64,000 nucleotides of DNA, taken from assembly GCF_016863435.1 (NCBI RefSeq), contig NZ_BOOW01000012.1:1-64000 (forward strand), written 5' to 3'. Origin of the DNA: Sinosporangium siamense (GTDB taxonomy: Bacteria; Actinomycetota; Actinomycetes; Streptosporangiales; Streptosporangiaceae). Of the stretch, positions 55,443-63,215 are shown piece by piece. A model generated the notes under the pieces. It was given only the letters and a program-made list of their open reading frames with translations, ran no database searches and was not told where the DNA came from. The translations under genes were made by a program, and so were the position numbers. Within the stretch, counting starts at the first letter, position 1. The number at the start of each line of letters is the position of its first letter.

Positions 55443-55516
55443 GAAACCACCCAGCGCTGTTGCTCGACACGCGGCGACGTGCAAGGGCCGCGACACCGAT
55501 ACGGACGGTTGCCTGC

Positions 55517-55614
55517 TCCATGAGGTAAGTTCCTCATGGAGGTCGCTCTTGGACTTCCATGAGGAGGTTGTCAAGCGCGTTGAGAGAAGTTCGTCTAGTC
55601 CTCCATGAGGAGGT
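55517..55614. promoter_or_regulatory. Probable GntR operator array (four CCTCCATGAGG-like sites)
   Basis: The 11-bp word CCTCCATGAGG occurs four times between the divergent ATPase and GntR genes: CTCCATGAGG at 55517-55526, its exact inverse at 55533-55543, TCCATGAGG near 55557-55565, and a full copy at 55601-55611. The first two form a 10-bp perfect inverted repeat with a 6-base spacer. Such clusters upstream of a GntR regulator are typical autoregulatory operators (KorSA/TraR-like). Confidence 0.75.
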
Positions 55615-55671
55615 CCCCCTATGCTGGCTGTCGAGGGGCACGGGCATCCCCCACCGATCAGGAGCCACGCC

Positions 55672-56415
55672 ATGCGGACCGCACAGCAGATTGCCAGCGC
55701 ACTCCGAGAACGGATCGCGTCGGGTGAGTTCGCTCCCGGCGCCCTCCTGCCATCGGAGCGTGAGCTGATCGCGGAGTACGGAGCCGCCAAGAACACCGTG
55801 GCCAAAGCCCTGTCCATGCTCAGAGCCGATGGCCTTCTGGTCAGCCAGATCGGTCGCGGGAACTTCGTCCGGAAGATCAAGCGGCTCCGGCGGGACGGTA
55901 CGAGCCGCCACCTGAGGTCTCAGCGGCCCGAGGCGACTTCTCCGTTGGAAGCAGAGGTGCAGGAGCAGGGGTTTCGGCGCGAGCTGGAACTGCGGGAAGT
56001 TGCCCTCACCCCTGCGCCGCCGGACATCGCCGAGATGCTGTCCGTTGAACCCGGAGAGCCGCTCATTGTGCGGCGGCATCTCATCACCATCGATGGCACG
56101 CCGGCGCAAACGGCGGACAGCTACTTTCCGGCGAGCCAGGTGGCGGGAAGTCGCATAGGACGCCCCGAGGTCATCCCAGGCGGAGTTCATTCTGAGCTGG
56201 CTGCGGTACTTGGACGCCCCCTCGGCAATGCCGTCGAAACCCTGATCGCCCGGATGCCCACGCCTGACGAGACGGTCATGTTGCAGTTGCCGCCTGGCAC
56301 GCCGGTGGTCGAACTCGTTCGCGTCATCCGCTCCGAAGGATCGCCTGTTGAGGTGACGCACTTCCTGTTCGATGCGGCTCGTCACGAGTTCGCGTACGAG
56401 GTTCCGGTGGACTAG
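55672..56415 (+). CDS. GntR/HutC-family regulator with UTRA domain
   Basis: A 247-residue DNA-binding repressor. N-terminal GntR winged helix: RTAQQIASALRERIASGEFA, LLPSERELIAEYGAAKNTVA, RADGLLVSQIGRGNFV. C-terminal UTRA effector domain from about residue 95 (EVQEQGFRRELELREVALTP, PGTPVVELVRVIRSEGSPVE). ATG 55672 is preceded by AGGAG. In AICEs, GntR regulators such as KorSA repress transfer and replication functions; here those are gone. It lies next to four probable operator sites, implying autoregulation and control of the divergent ATPase gene. Confidence 0.92.
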   Translation: MRTAQQIASALRERIASGEFAPGALLPSERELIAEYGAAKNTVAKALSMLRADGLLVSQIGRGNFVRKIKRLRRDGTSRHLRSQRPEATSPLEAEVQEQGFRRELELREVALTPAPPDIAEMLSVEPGEPLIVRRHLITIDGTPAQTADSYFPASQVAGSRIGRPEVIPGGVHSELAAVLGRPLGNAVETLIARMPTPDETVMLQLPPGTPVVELVRVIRSEGSPVEVTHFLFDAARHEFAYEVPVD

Positions 56416-56568
56416 AGCCCGTGCCGGTTCGCGTGAAGATCGGGAATCGTCTTCTGGACTGAGCCGGGCGACAGACACAGCTCTGAAGCGCGTCTGCTGA
56501 CTGACCAACTGAGTGACAACGGCCACGTACACGGCTGGACAAGAGTGGATCACCGTGGAAGGCACGTG

Positions 56569-56609
56569 CAGGTGAGGACGGGTTCAAGTCGAAATCCCGC
56601 CCTCACCTG
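56569..56609 (+). terminator. Hairpin after the GntR gene
   Basis: CAGGTGAGG A CGGG pairs with CCCG C CCTCACCTG (13 bp of stem around one A/C mismatch) with a 13-base loop. It lies 150 bp past the GntR stop and just before the right att copy. Confidence 0.6.
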
Positions 56610-56616
56610 GCTTGAC

Positions 56617-56658
56617 TTACAAGCGAGGGGTCACTGGTTCGAGCCCAGTAACGCCCAC
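56617..56658 (+). other. Right attachment-like copy of the tRNA-Val 3' end
   Basis: Matches 53137-53178 over 42 nt, perfect for the first 26, with two mismatches later and loss of the final C before the A of the CCA region. It starts in the anticodon loop (TTACAAGC), so it lacks the 5' anticodon stem. It is consistent with the attR end of the element. Confidence 0.75.
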
Positions 56659-56707
56659 AGGACCTCTCCGGGTGCCCCTGATCGGCGGGGGCGTCCTTTT
56701 CGGTTGG

Positions 56708-57151
56708 CTAGGAGATCTCCTGGCGCATGGTTACCAGGGTGGCCCATTCGTCCATGGTTAGTTCGTAGACCCTGCTGAGGGTGTCCAGTTCGGGGGCGGT
56801 GGGGGATTCCACGCCGCGTTCGATTTCGGATACCCGTGCCCGTGATAATCCCGATCGCCGAGCGGCCTCGCGCGTGGAAATGCCGAGCCGGGTCCTGCCG
56901 CTGCGTAAAGCGTGGGCCAATTGGGTGGCCGGGGTGGACGGTTGGGCGGAAGTGGTGGAGGCGGTGGTCACGCCGTCGGGTGACGAGGGGGTTGGCGGGT
57001 CGTCTGCAAGGCTGAAGCCGATCCAGACGGCAACGGCAGCCGCCAAAACGACCCCCGCGGCGCCTCCTTTCGCGGTAGCCGGGGCATTGCGCCAGTGCGC
57101 TCTGACCTTGGTCACCCTGCCGCTTGACAGTCTCCGTAGATGTTCTCTCAC
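56708..57151 (-). CDS. Membrane-anchored XRE-type regulator
   Basis: A 147-residue protein from GTG 57151 (weak upstream site; GTG 57115 is an alternative). A hydrophobic segment (GVVLAAAVAVWIGFSL, about residues 30-45) suggests a single membrane anchor. After a Pro/Ser/Thr-rich linker, a Cro/CI-type HTH occupies the C-terminal half (LGISTREAARRSGLSRARVS, EIERGVESPTAPELDTLSRV). A regulator with an anchor before its HTH resembles RodZ-like or signal-responsive factors, but no extracellular domain is present. It is read towards the right att copy and may or may not belong to the element. Confidence 0.8.
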   Translation of the reverse strand: MREHLRRLSSGRVTKVRAHWRNAPATAKGGAAGVVLAAAVAVWIGFSLADDPPTPSSPDGVTTASTTSAQPSTPATQLAHALRSGRTRLGISTREAARRSGLSRARVSEIERGVESPTAPELDTLSRVYELTMDEWATLVTMRQEIS

Positions 57152-57513
57152 CTTGACGCGAGGCACAGACGGATACGTTAGAGACTTTCCCTGGCAGGCT
57201 GAAGTGGGAAAAGAGGGAGTTTCTCCTGTCGGGGGGGCGACAAAACCGAGCCGCACACATTCTGTAAAGCACAAAATTCTCAATAGAGAAAGGAATCAAC
57301 CGGCCTTCGCCGACGGCAGGGAGGTGTCCCACTGGATCCTGGCTGCGGGAGGCCCGTGTCATACCGGGGCGCCGGCCCGACCAAAGGCGATGTCACCGGC
57401 GACCTGCATGCCCGCGTCGCAGGCCAGGTCGCCTCGGCGTCGCGAGTGTGCCCGCAGGTGGGCGCCGGCGGGCGGGGATGTCCCGGCCGCCGGCGCGTCG
57501 ACGAAAGCTGAGG
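57152..57513. other. Intergenic region, no gene
   Basis: 362 bp upstream of the XRE gene and beyond the 3' end of the permease gene. An AT-rich segment near 57230-57300 is the likely promoter area for the XRE gene. No repeat or terminator identified. Confidence 0.4.
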
Positions 57514-58719
57514 TCAGGCCGTGACCAGGGCGACCGTGGGTGACAGGCGGGCTGCGCGCATTGCCGGGTAGAGTCCGGCGACCGTGCCGATCAGGAGGGT
57601 CGCGCCGAGGGCTCCGCCGACCGCCCAGGGGGGCACCACTGCCGGGAGGTCGTTCCACATCGCGTAGCCGAAGCTGGCGAACGTTCCGAGCACCACTCCG
57701 ATAATCCCGCCGAGCGCCGACAGCAGCAGCGACTCGGCGAGGAACTGGAGCCGGATCTGCCCCCGGGTCGCCCCCAGCGACCGGCGCAGGCCGATTTCGC
57801 GCCGCCGTTCGAGCACCGAGATCACCATCGTGTTGGCGACCCCGACGCCGCCGACGATCAGGGCGACGCCGCCCAGTCCGAGCAGCAGGTTGGTGAAGGC
57901 GCCCTCGGCCGCCGCGCGGGCGGCGAGTGCGTCGGAGGGGCGGCTCACGTCGACCTCCTCGGGGTTCTCCGGGCTTACCGTACGCGACAGCACGGCGGCC
58001 ACCGCCTCCACGGCGCCGTCGGCGGAGCGTTCGTAGATGGCGGTCGGGTGGCCGTCAAAGCCCAGATAGGTCTCGGCGGCGGCCCAGCCGACAAGCGCGG
58101 ACCGCTCGATCTCGGGGGCGAGCGGCAGCGCGTCGAGGATGCCGGTCACGGTGAACCACCGCCCGGCGATCCACACCCGCACGCCGACGTGCCGGACGCC
58201 CAGCCGCTCGGCCGCCACCGACCCCAGCACGACCGAGGGGTGCCGCGCGGTGGCCTCGTTCAGCCACACGCCGGCGGACGCCCGTCCCTCCAGGGTGGTG
58301 AGAAGCTCGAGCGTGGTGGCCTGTACGGCGATGCCACCGGTGATCTCCTCCGGGATCCGGTCGGTGCGGCGGATCTTGGCCTCGGTGGAGCCGGTCGCCG
58401 AGACCGTCTCCACGGGAGGGATGCGGCCGACCATCTCGACTGCCGTCTTCGGCAGTTTGGCCGACTCGCCGAAGAGGGTCTGGCCGGGGGTGACGGTCAG
58501 GAGGTTGGTGCCGAGCCGGTCGAGCTGGCGCAGCAGTTCCTCTTTGGACGAGGAGGAGACGCCGACGACCGCGATCATGGTGGCGATGCCGATGGCGATG
58601 CCGAGCGCCGACAACACCACCCGGGCGGGCCTTGCGCGGAGCCCGGCGGCGCCCACCCGCAGTACATCGCCCGGGGCGAGCCTTGCCGGGATCAGCCTCT
58701 CAGGGAGCAACCGCGTCAT
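57514..58719 (-). CDS. MacB-like ABC efflux permease (FtsX domain)
   Basis: A 401-residue permease with four predicted membrane helices and a large periplasmic-type MacB_PCD domain between the first (ARVVLSALGIAIGIATMIAV) and the last three (ANTMVISVLERRREIGLRRS, AESLLLSALGGIIGVVLGTF, GALGATLLIGTVAGLYPAMR). The FtsX tail AGLYPAMRAARLSPTVAL is diagnostic. ATG 58719 overlaps the ATPase stop (ATGA). The open frame continues upstream in another role only. It forms an operon, adapter-ATPase-permease, read leftward. Confidence 0.93.
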   Translation of the reverse strand: MTRLLPERLIPARLAPGDVLRVGAAGLRARPARVVLSALGIAIGIATMIAVVGVSSSSKEELLRQLDRLGTNLLTVTPGQTLFGESAKLPKTAVEMVGRIPPVETVSATGSTEAKIRRTDRIPEEITGGIAVQATTLELLTTLEGRASAGVWLNEATARHPSVVLGSVAAERLGVRHVGVRVWIAGRWFTVTGILDALPLAPEIERSALVGWAAAETYLGFDGHPTAIYERSADGAVEAVAAVLSRTVSPENPEEVDVSRPSDALAARAAAEGAFTNLLLGLGGVALIVGGVGVANTMVISVLERRREIGLRRSLGATRGQIRLQFLAESLLLSALGGIIGVVLGTFASFGYAMWNDLPAVVPPWAVGGALGATLLIGTVAGLYPAMRAARLSPTVALVTA

Positions 58720-59501
58720 GACACCACCCTGTCGCCGCCGTCCGGGCGGGCTTTGTACGCCTTCAGACGGTCTGAAGCACTCTTGCCGGAAACGCCGCCT
58801 CCGGGACCGGCGGTGCCCGAGTCGGGCACGATCAGCCCGTCCATCACCTGCACCCGGCGGGGTGCCCACGCGGCGATGCCGAGGTCGTGGGTGATGACGG
58901 CCACGGTCGTGCCCGCCGCGTGCAACCCGGACAACACGTCCAGCACCTCGGCCCCCGAGCGGGAGTCCAGGTTGCCGGTCGGTTCGTCGGCGAGAAGCAG
59001 CGGCGGGTCCCCCACCACGGCGCGGGCCACCGCGACACGTTGCTGTTCGCCACCCGACAGCTGGTGCGGCCGGTGGTCGAGCCGGTGCCCGAGCCCGACG
59101 CGCTCCAGGGCGAGGGCGGCGCGGCGGCGGCGTTCGCCTATGCGGGCGCCCGTGTAGAGCAGGCCGTCGGCGACGTTGTCCAACGCGGTCACGCCGGGGG
59201 CGAGGTGGAACTGCTGGAACACGAAGCCGAGCCTGCGGGCGCGCAGCGCGGACAGTTCGCGGTCGGAGAGGGCGCCGACGTCGTAGCCGGCGATCCTCAC
59301 GGTCCCCTCGGTGGGCCTGTCCAGCGTGCCGATCATGTGCAGGAGGGTGGACTTGCCGGACCCGGAGGGGCCGACGATCGCCACGAGCTCCCCGGCCTCG
59401 ATGGTGAGGTCGACTCCGCGCAGCGCCTCCACGTGGCCGTTGTAGACCTTGCGCACCCCCGTCAGCTCGACTACGGGGCCGCCGGACGTCGTCGTGCTCA
59501 C
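58716..59501 (-). CDS. MacB/LolD-type ABC ATPase
   Basis: A 261-residue ATPase subunit of the efflux/extrusion system. Walker A GPSGSGKST, Q-loop FVFQQFHLAPG, signature LSGGEQQRVAVARA, Walker B LLLADEPTGNLD and switch His in VITHDLG are all intact. The C-terminus extends past the core with a Gly/Lys-rich tail. GTG 59501 overlaps the adapter's stop, so the genes are coupled. Substrate unknown; such systems export antibiotics, peptides or lipids. Confidence 0.95.
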   Translation of the reverse strand: MSTTTSGGPVVELTGVRKVYNGHVEALRGVDLTIEAGELVAIVGPSGSGKSTLLHMIGTLDRPTEGTVRIAGYDVGALSDRELSALRARRLGFVFQQFHLAPGVTALDNVADGLLYTGARIGERRRRAALALERVGLGHRLDHRPHQLSGGEQQRVAVARAVVGDPPLLLADEPTGNLDSRSGAEVLDVLSGLHAAGTTVAVITHDLGIAAWAPRRVQVMDGLIVPDSGTAGPGGGVSGKSASDRLKAYKARPDGGDRVVS

Positions 59502-60556
59502 GTGGCCGGCACCCCCACCTGCATGCCCTCGGCCAGGCCCTGTCCGGAGATCTCCACGCGGCCTCCGCCGTACGCGCCGGTTTTGACGCCGACCAGTCTG
59601 GCTTTGCCGTTCTCGACGATCTCGACGCCGTATCCGCCCTCGCTGAGGGCGAGCAGTGCCTCGATGGGGACGTGCAGCACGTCCTTGACGCGCCGGCTCC
59701 GGAGGTTGACGCGTACGGGGGCCTGGTCGAACTGTCCGGTGTTCTTCCCGGTGAGTTTGATCTCGACGTCGATGGTGGAGCTGCCGCCCTCCTGTGCGGG
59801 CGCCTTGGCGGTGGTGCCGACCATGGAGATCTTGCCTTTGACCACCTTGCCGCCCGGCAGTTCGACGGTGACGGCGGCGCCCTTGCGCGCGAGGGTGCTG
59901 TCACCGGTGTCGAGGTCCACCTGTACGACCCGGCCGGTGCCGGAGCCGGTGAACACCTTCTGCCCCGGGTTGACGCTGTCGCCGACGGCGGCGCCGAGGT
60001 CGGCGACCCTGACAGCGGCGGGCAGGAAGGTCACCTGGCTCTGGTCCACCGCCCCGGTCTCCGTGTGGCCCACGGCGTCCTGCCAGTCGATCACGGCCTG
60101 CTGGGTGGCGTAGGTGAACGTGTCGTCGACGGTCATCCCGTCGCCGTAGCCGAGGGCCTTCAGGTTGCTTTCGAGCTGCTTCACGTCGGGGCCGCCGGAC
60201 ACCCCGAGCTGGAGGGTGCGGTAAAGCGGGACCGTGCCGTACATCAGCACCTGCGGCTTCCGGTCGATCCTGACCAGGGCGCGTCCCCGGCGGATCACCC
60301 GTCCCTCCTTCGGCAGGGCGGTCACCGTGCCCGAGGCGCCGGATTTGATCACGTGTTCGCCGGCGTAGGTGAGCGTGCCGTCGACCGCCGTCGTGTCCAC
60401 CAGGTCGCCTTTGCCGATCGGGGTGGTCGCGGGAGCCGCCGCTTTCGGAGCCGCCTCCTCCGCGGCTCCGTCCCCCACCGTGACGAAGGCGGCGACCAGC
60501 CCCCCGGCCGTGATCACGGCGGCGCCGGTGAGGAGCAGCCCTTTACGACGCTTCAC
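59498..60556 (-). CDS. HlyD/MacA-like membrane-fusion adapter with peptidoglycan-binding insert
   Basis: A 352-residue adapter. It has one N-terminal membrane anchor (LLLTGAAVITAGGLVAAFVT), then a barrel/lipoyl region (HVIKSGASGTVTALPKEGRV), an inserted PG_binding_1-like segment (VKQLESNLKALGYGDGMTVD, FTYATQQAVIDWQDAVG), and a second barrel half ending IVENGKARLVGVKTG. The insert could tie the complex to the cell wall, useful in a Gram-positive. GTG 60556 is preceded by AAAGTGGGG. It is the first gene of the efflux operon, controlled by a shared promoter/operator site at 60619-60653. Confidence 0.92.
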   Translation of the reverse strand: MKRRKGLLLTGAAVITAGGLVAAFVTVGDGAAEEAAPKAAAPATTPIGKGDLVDTTAVDGTLTYAGEHVIKSGASGTVTALPKEGRVIRRGRALVRIDRKPQVLMYGTVPLYRTLQLGVSGGPDVKQLESNLKALGYGDGMTVDDTFTYATQQAVIDWQDAVGHTETGAVDQSQVTFLPAAVRVADLGAAVGDSVNPGQKVFTGSGTGRVVQVDLDTGDSTLARKGAAVTVELPGGKVVKGKISMVGTTAKAPAQEGGSSTIDVEIKLTGKNTGQFDQAPVRVNLRSRRVKDVLHVPIEALLALSEGGYGVEIVENGKARLVGVKTGAYGGGRVEISGQGLAEGMQVGVPAT

Positions 60557-60618
60557 CCGAACCCCACTTTCATCGATGACACCTCCACTTAGGCGGTCCT
60601 TCCGCCTTCATGCGGTGA

Positions 60619-60653
60619 ATTGCTATCCCGGCCGGAGTTAGCGCCACGTAAGC
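60619..60653 (-). promoter_or_regulatory. Efflux-operon promoter with tandem response-regulator site
   Basis: On the minus strand GCTTAC and GCTAAC lie 11 bp apart, followed 11 bases later by the -10-like TAGCAAT. The 24-bp block (60630-60653) matches 63181-63204 with three differences, and the -10 falls at the same offset in both. This fits an OmpR-type regulator bound next to -35. Confidence 0.65.
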
Positions 60654-60740
60654 CGGGAGGCTTGGTGGATTTTGCTTACCGGGCCCTAACGGGCTTGGCC
60701 CCACGATGTCTCTTGCATCGCGCGCTACCTGGAGGAATTC

Positions 60741-61388
60741 ATGCGAGTACTGGTCGTCGAGGACGAGGTGGACATGGCGGCCGCAATCGCCCGGGGACTC
60801 CGGCGGCGGGCCATGGCGGTGGACGTGGTGTACGACGGTGCCGAGGCGCTCGACCGGCTCGGGTACACGTCCTACGACGTGGTGGTGCTCGACCGGGACC
60901 TGCCCGAGGTACACGGCGACGAGGTGTGCAGGGAGTTGCGGGACCGGCCCGAGCAGGTGCTGATGCTGACGGCGGCGGGCCTCGTGGGCGACCGGGTCGG
61001 TGGGCTGACCACGGGGGCCGACGACTACCTGGTCAAGCCGTTCGCGTTCGCCGAGCTGGTGGCGCGGATCTGCGCGCTGGCCCGGCGCACCGCCCGGCCG
61101 AGGGCGTCGGCGCTCACCCGGGCGGGGATCACGCTCGATCCGGCCGGCCGTACCGTCGTGCGCGACGGGCGGCAGGTGGCGCTGGCGCGCAAGGAGTTCA
61201 CGCTGCTCACCGAGCTGATGCGGGCCGGTGGTAGCGCGCTGACCTCGCGGGAGCTGCTGCGCAGAGCCTGGGACGAACACCACGAGTCCGGCACCGGCGC
61301 ACTGCGCGTGGCCATGGCGACGCTACGCAGGAAACTCGGCGAGCCACAGGTCATCGAGACCGTGCCCGGCATGGGATACCGCCTGTGA
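60741..61388 (+). CDS. OmpR-family two-component response regulator
   Basis: A 215-residue regulator. Receiver: VEDEVDMAAAIARGLRR, phosphoacceptor Asp in VVVLDRDLPEVHG near residue 52, switch Thr in MLTAAG and Lys in YLVKPFAF. The DNA-binding winged helix is residues ~125-215, with REFTLL-like KEFTLLTELMRAGG and TLRRKLGEPQVIETVPGMGY. ATG 60741 follows GGAGGAATTC, an ideal site. It is divergent from the efflux operon and overlaps the kinase gene by four bases. Tandem 11-bp repeats upstream of the operon and the lipoprotein are its likely targets. Confidence 0.95.
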   Translation: MRVLVVEDEVDMAAAIARGLRRRAMAVDVVYDGAEALDRLGYTSYDVVVLDRDLPEVHGDEVCRELRDRPEQVLMLTAAGLVGDRVGGLTTGADDYLVKPFAFAELVARICALARRTARPRASALTRAGITLDPAGRTVVRDGRQVALARKEFTLLTELMRAGGSALTSRELLRRAWDEHHESGTGALRVAMATLRRKLGEPQVIETVPGMGYRL

Positions 61389-62668
61389 ACGGCATGGGGC
61401 GCAGTCGGGCCGCCGGGCTCGGGTTGCGCGGCCGGCTTACCCTGCTGCACGGCACGCTGTTCCTGGTCGGCTCGATGGCGTTTGTGGGGGTGACCTACCT
61501 CATGACCGCCCAGGCGATGGGCAGCGAGTTCAAGACCCGGCTGGTCAGCCTGGCCACGCAGAGCGGTGTGCCGCCCATTGTGGCCCGGCGGCCGGGCCCC
61601 CACGTGATAACCAAAGATCAGCTTATTGCGGAGATCGAGCAGGGGCGCGTCGCCGTCATGGAGGACCTGATCAGGAACTCCATGATCATCGCGCTGGCGC
61701 TCACCGCGCTCGCCGTCGTCCTCGGCTACCTGATCAGCGACCGCGCCCTGCGCCCCCTCCAGCAGGTCACCGCCACCGCGCAGCGCCTGTCGGAGAGCAC
61801 CCTGCATGAGCGCATCGCGCTCTCCGGACCGCAGGACGACGTCAAACGGCTCGCCGACACCTTCGACGCGATGCTCGACCGGCTTCAGCGGGCCTTCAAC
61901 GCCCAGCGCCGGTTCGTCAACAACGCCTCCCATGAGCTGCGCACACCGCTCGCCATCAACCGCACGCTGCTGGAGGTCGCCCTGGAGGAGCCCGACGCCT
62001 CGCAGGACCTCCGTACCCTCGGCACCGCCCTGCTCAACACCAACGCCCGCCATGAGCGCCTCATCGAGAGCCTGCTGCTGCTGGCGAGGTCCGAGCACGA
62101 GCCGATCGACGTGCGGCCGGTGGATCTCGCCTATCTGCTGCGCCTGACGGTCGAGCAGCTCCAGCCCGCCGCCGACCGGCGGCGGATCACGATCTCCGCG
62201 GAGGTACGGCAAAGCCGCGATCCCGGCGACACGACCGTGCAGGGCGAGGCCACCCTGCTTGAGCGTTGCATGGTCAACCTCATCGAGAACGCCGTCAAGT
62301 ACAACGTGAAGGGCGGCCACGTGACCGTGGAGCTGACCCGGCACGCAGACAACGTGTCCTTCCGGGTGCGCAACTCCGGGCCGCGAGTCGCCGACTACGA
62401 GGTGGACGGCCTGTTCGAGCCGTTCAGGCGGCAGCGCGACCGGGTGGGATCGGCGCGGGGCAGCGGGCTCGGGTTGTCCATCGTGCGCGCCATCACCGTC
62501 GCCCACCACGGCACCGTCAGGGCGGCCGCCCTTCCGGAGGGCGGCCTGGACGTCACCGTGGGACTCCCGGCCGAGCCGTGGCACAACGTCATCAGCTCCC
62601 CGGAGCCGGGTTCTCGTCCTTCCCGCGTGGGGAGGCTTGCTGCCGGCAGGCCTCCATCGCCTTCTTGA
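61385..62668 (+). CDS. Two-component sensor histidine kinase
   Basis: A 427-residue membrane kinase. Helix 1 (LLHGTLFLVGSMAFVGVTYL) and helix 2 (IALALTALAVVLGYLI) enclose a short (about 65 residue) external loop, then HAMP and HisKA with the H-box NNASHELRTPLAIN near residue 182. The N-box is CMVNLIENAVKYN and G boxes follow (FRVRNSGPRVADYEVDGLFE, GSGLGLSIVRAIT). GTG 61385 overlaps the regulator stop. The small sensor loop suggests sensing in or near the membrane, as for BaeS/VanS-like kinases reacting to envelope drugs. Its 3' end overlaps the convergent lipoprotein gene by 77 bp. Confidence 0.94.
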   Translation: MNGMGRSRAAGLGLRGRLTLLHGTLFLVGSMAFVGVTYLMTAQAMGSEFKTRLVSLATQSGVPPIVARRPGPHVITKDQLIAEIEQGRVAVMEDLIRNSMIIALALTALAVVLGYLISDRALRPLQQVTATAQRLSESTLHERIALSGPQDDVKRLADTFDAMLDRLQRAFNAQRRFVNNASHELRTPLAINRTLLEVALEEPDASQDLRTLGTALLNTNARHERLIESLLLLARSEHEPIDVRPVDLAYLLRLTVEQLQPAADRRRITISAEVRQSRDPGDTTVQGEATLLERCMVNLIENAVKYNVKGGHVTVELTRHADNVSFRVRNSGPRVADYEVDGLFEPFRRQRDRVGSARGSGLGLSIVRAITVAHHGTVRAAALPEGGLDVTVGLPAEPWHNVISSPEPGSRPSRVGRLAAGRPPSPS

Positions 62669-63122
62669 AGGTCTCGGACTCGGGGTTGACGTCGCCCCTG
62701 CGCATCATGCCGCCCTCCTCTGAGGGGTCCGGCATGTTCACGCCGTTCTCCCGCATGCACTGGGCGAACTTCAGCATGCGGTCCCTGACCTTGGGGTCTG
62801 AGCGGTCGGCGCCCATGCCCCCGGCCATGTACTTTCCGCACTCCTTTTGCGCCTTCGCGAACGCCTCCTTGTTCACCTCCGCCCCGCCGAAGTTCACCTT
62901 CGGGCGCCCGTCCGGGTCGGGCATGTCGATGCCGTTCTCGCGCATGCACCGGGCGAACTTGAGCGGGTCGCTGGAGGTGGTCGGCGAGGGCGACGCCGAC
63001 GCCGCCACGCCTGTGCCCGCCAGGGAGGCCACCCCTGTGCCCTGCTGTTCGCTCCCGCACGCGGCCAGCGCGAGCACGGGGAACACCACCGTGATCAGCG
63101 CGAGGGTCCGGGGAGTCTTCAC
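62592..63122 (-). CDS. Small lipoprotein with duplicated CMRENG motif
   Basis: A 176-residue exported lipoprotein. GTG 63122 has GGAGGTGA seven bases upstream and gives a signal (RTLALITVVFPVLALAACGS) with lipobox LAAC. The mature part repeats a block: FARCMRENGIDMPDP and FAQCMRENGVNMPDP, about 57 residues apart, each followed by a Cys-containing segment (CGKYM, ACRQQ), suggesting two disulfide-stabilised units. It overlaps the kinase gene's 3' end by 77 bp, tail to tail. A promoter/operator copy at 63170-63204 matches that of the efflux operon, so it is likely in the same regulon and may act as an accessory. Confidence 0.88.
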   Translation of the reverse strand: MKTPRTLALITVVFPVLALAACGSEQQGTGVASLAGTGVAASASPSPTTSSDPLKFARCMRENGIDMPDPDGRPKVNFGGAEVNKEAFAKAQKECGKYMAGGMGADRSDPKVRDRMLKFAQCMRENGVNMPDPSEEGGMMRRGDVNPESETFKKAMEACRQQASPRGKDENPAPGS

Positions 63123-63169
63123 TTTCTCACCTCCGGCCGGCAGGTCGCACGCCTGTCCGGCTCGCGTCC

Positions 63170-63204
63170 ATTCCTACGGGGGCCGGGGTTAGCGACATGT
63201 AAGC
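63170..63204 (-). promoter_or_regulatory. Lipoprotein promoter with the same tandem site
   Basis: GCTTAC and GCTAAC 11 bp apart, 11 bases then TAGGAAT, on the minus strand. The 24-bp block 63181-63204 differs from 60630-60653 at three positions and has the identical spacing to its -10. It lies 59 bp before the lipoprotein start. Confidence 0.65.
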
Positions 63205-63215
63205 GGTGATCCGGG

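Larger units (their letters stand above)
53131..56660. mobile_element. Degenerate integrative element at a tRNA-Val-derived site
   Basis: A 3.5-kb region is flanked by two near-identical 3' parts of a tRNA-Val (anticodon UAC) in the same orientation. The inner genes are a tyrosine integrase (dead), an orphan fragment, an RsbW-like ATPase and a GntR regulator with probable operators. This fits an actinomycete integrative element (AICE-like) that has lost its replication and transfer genes. Confidence 0.65.
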
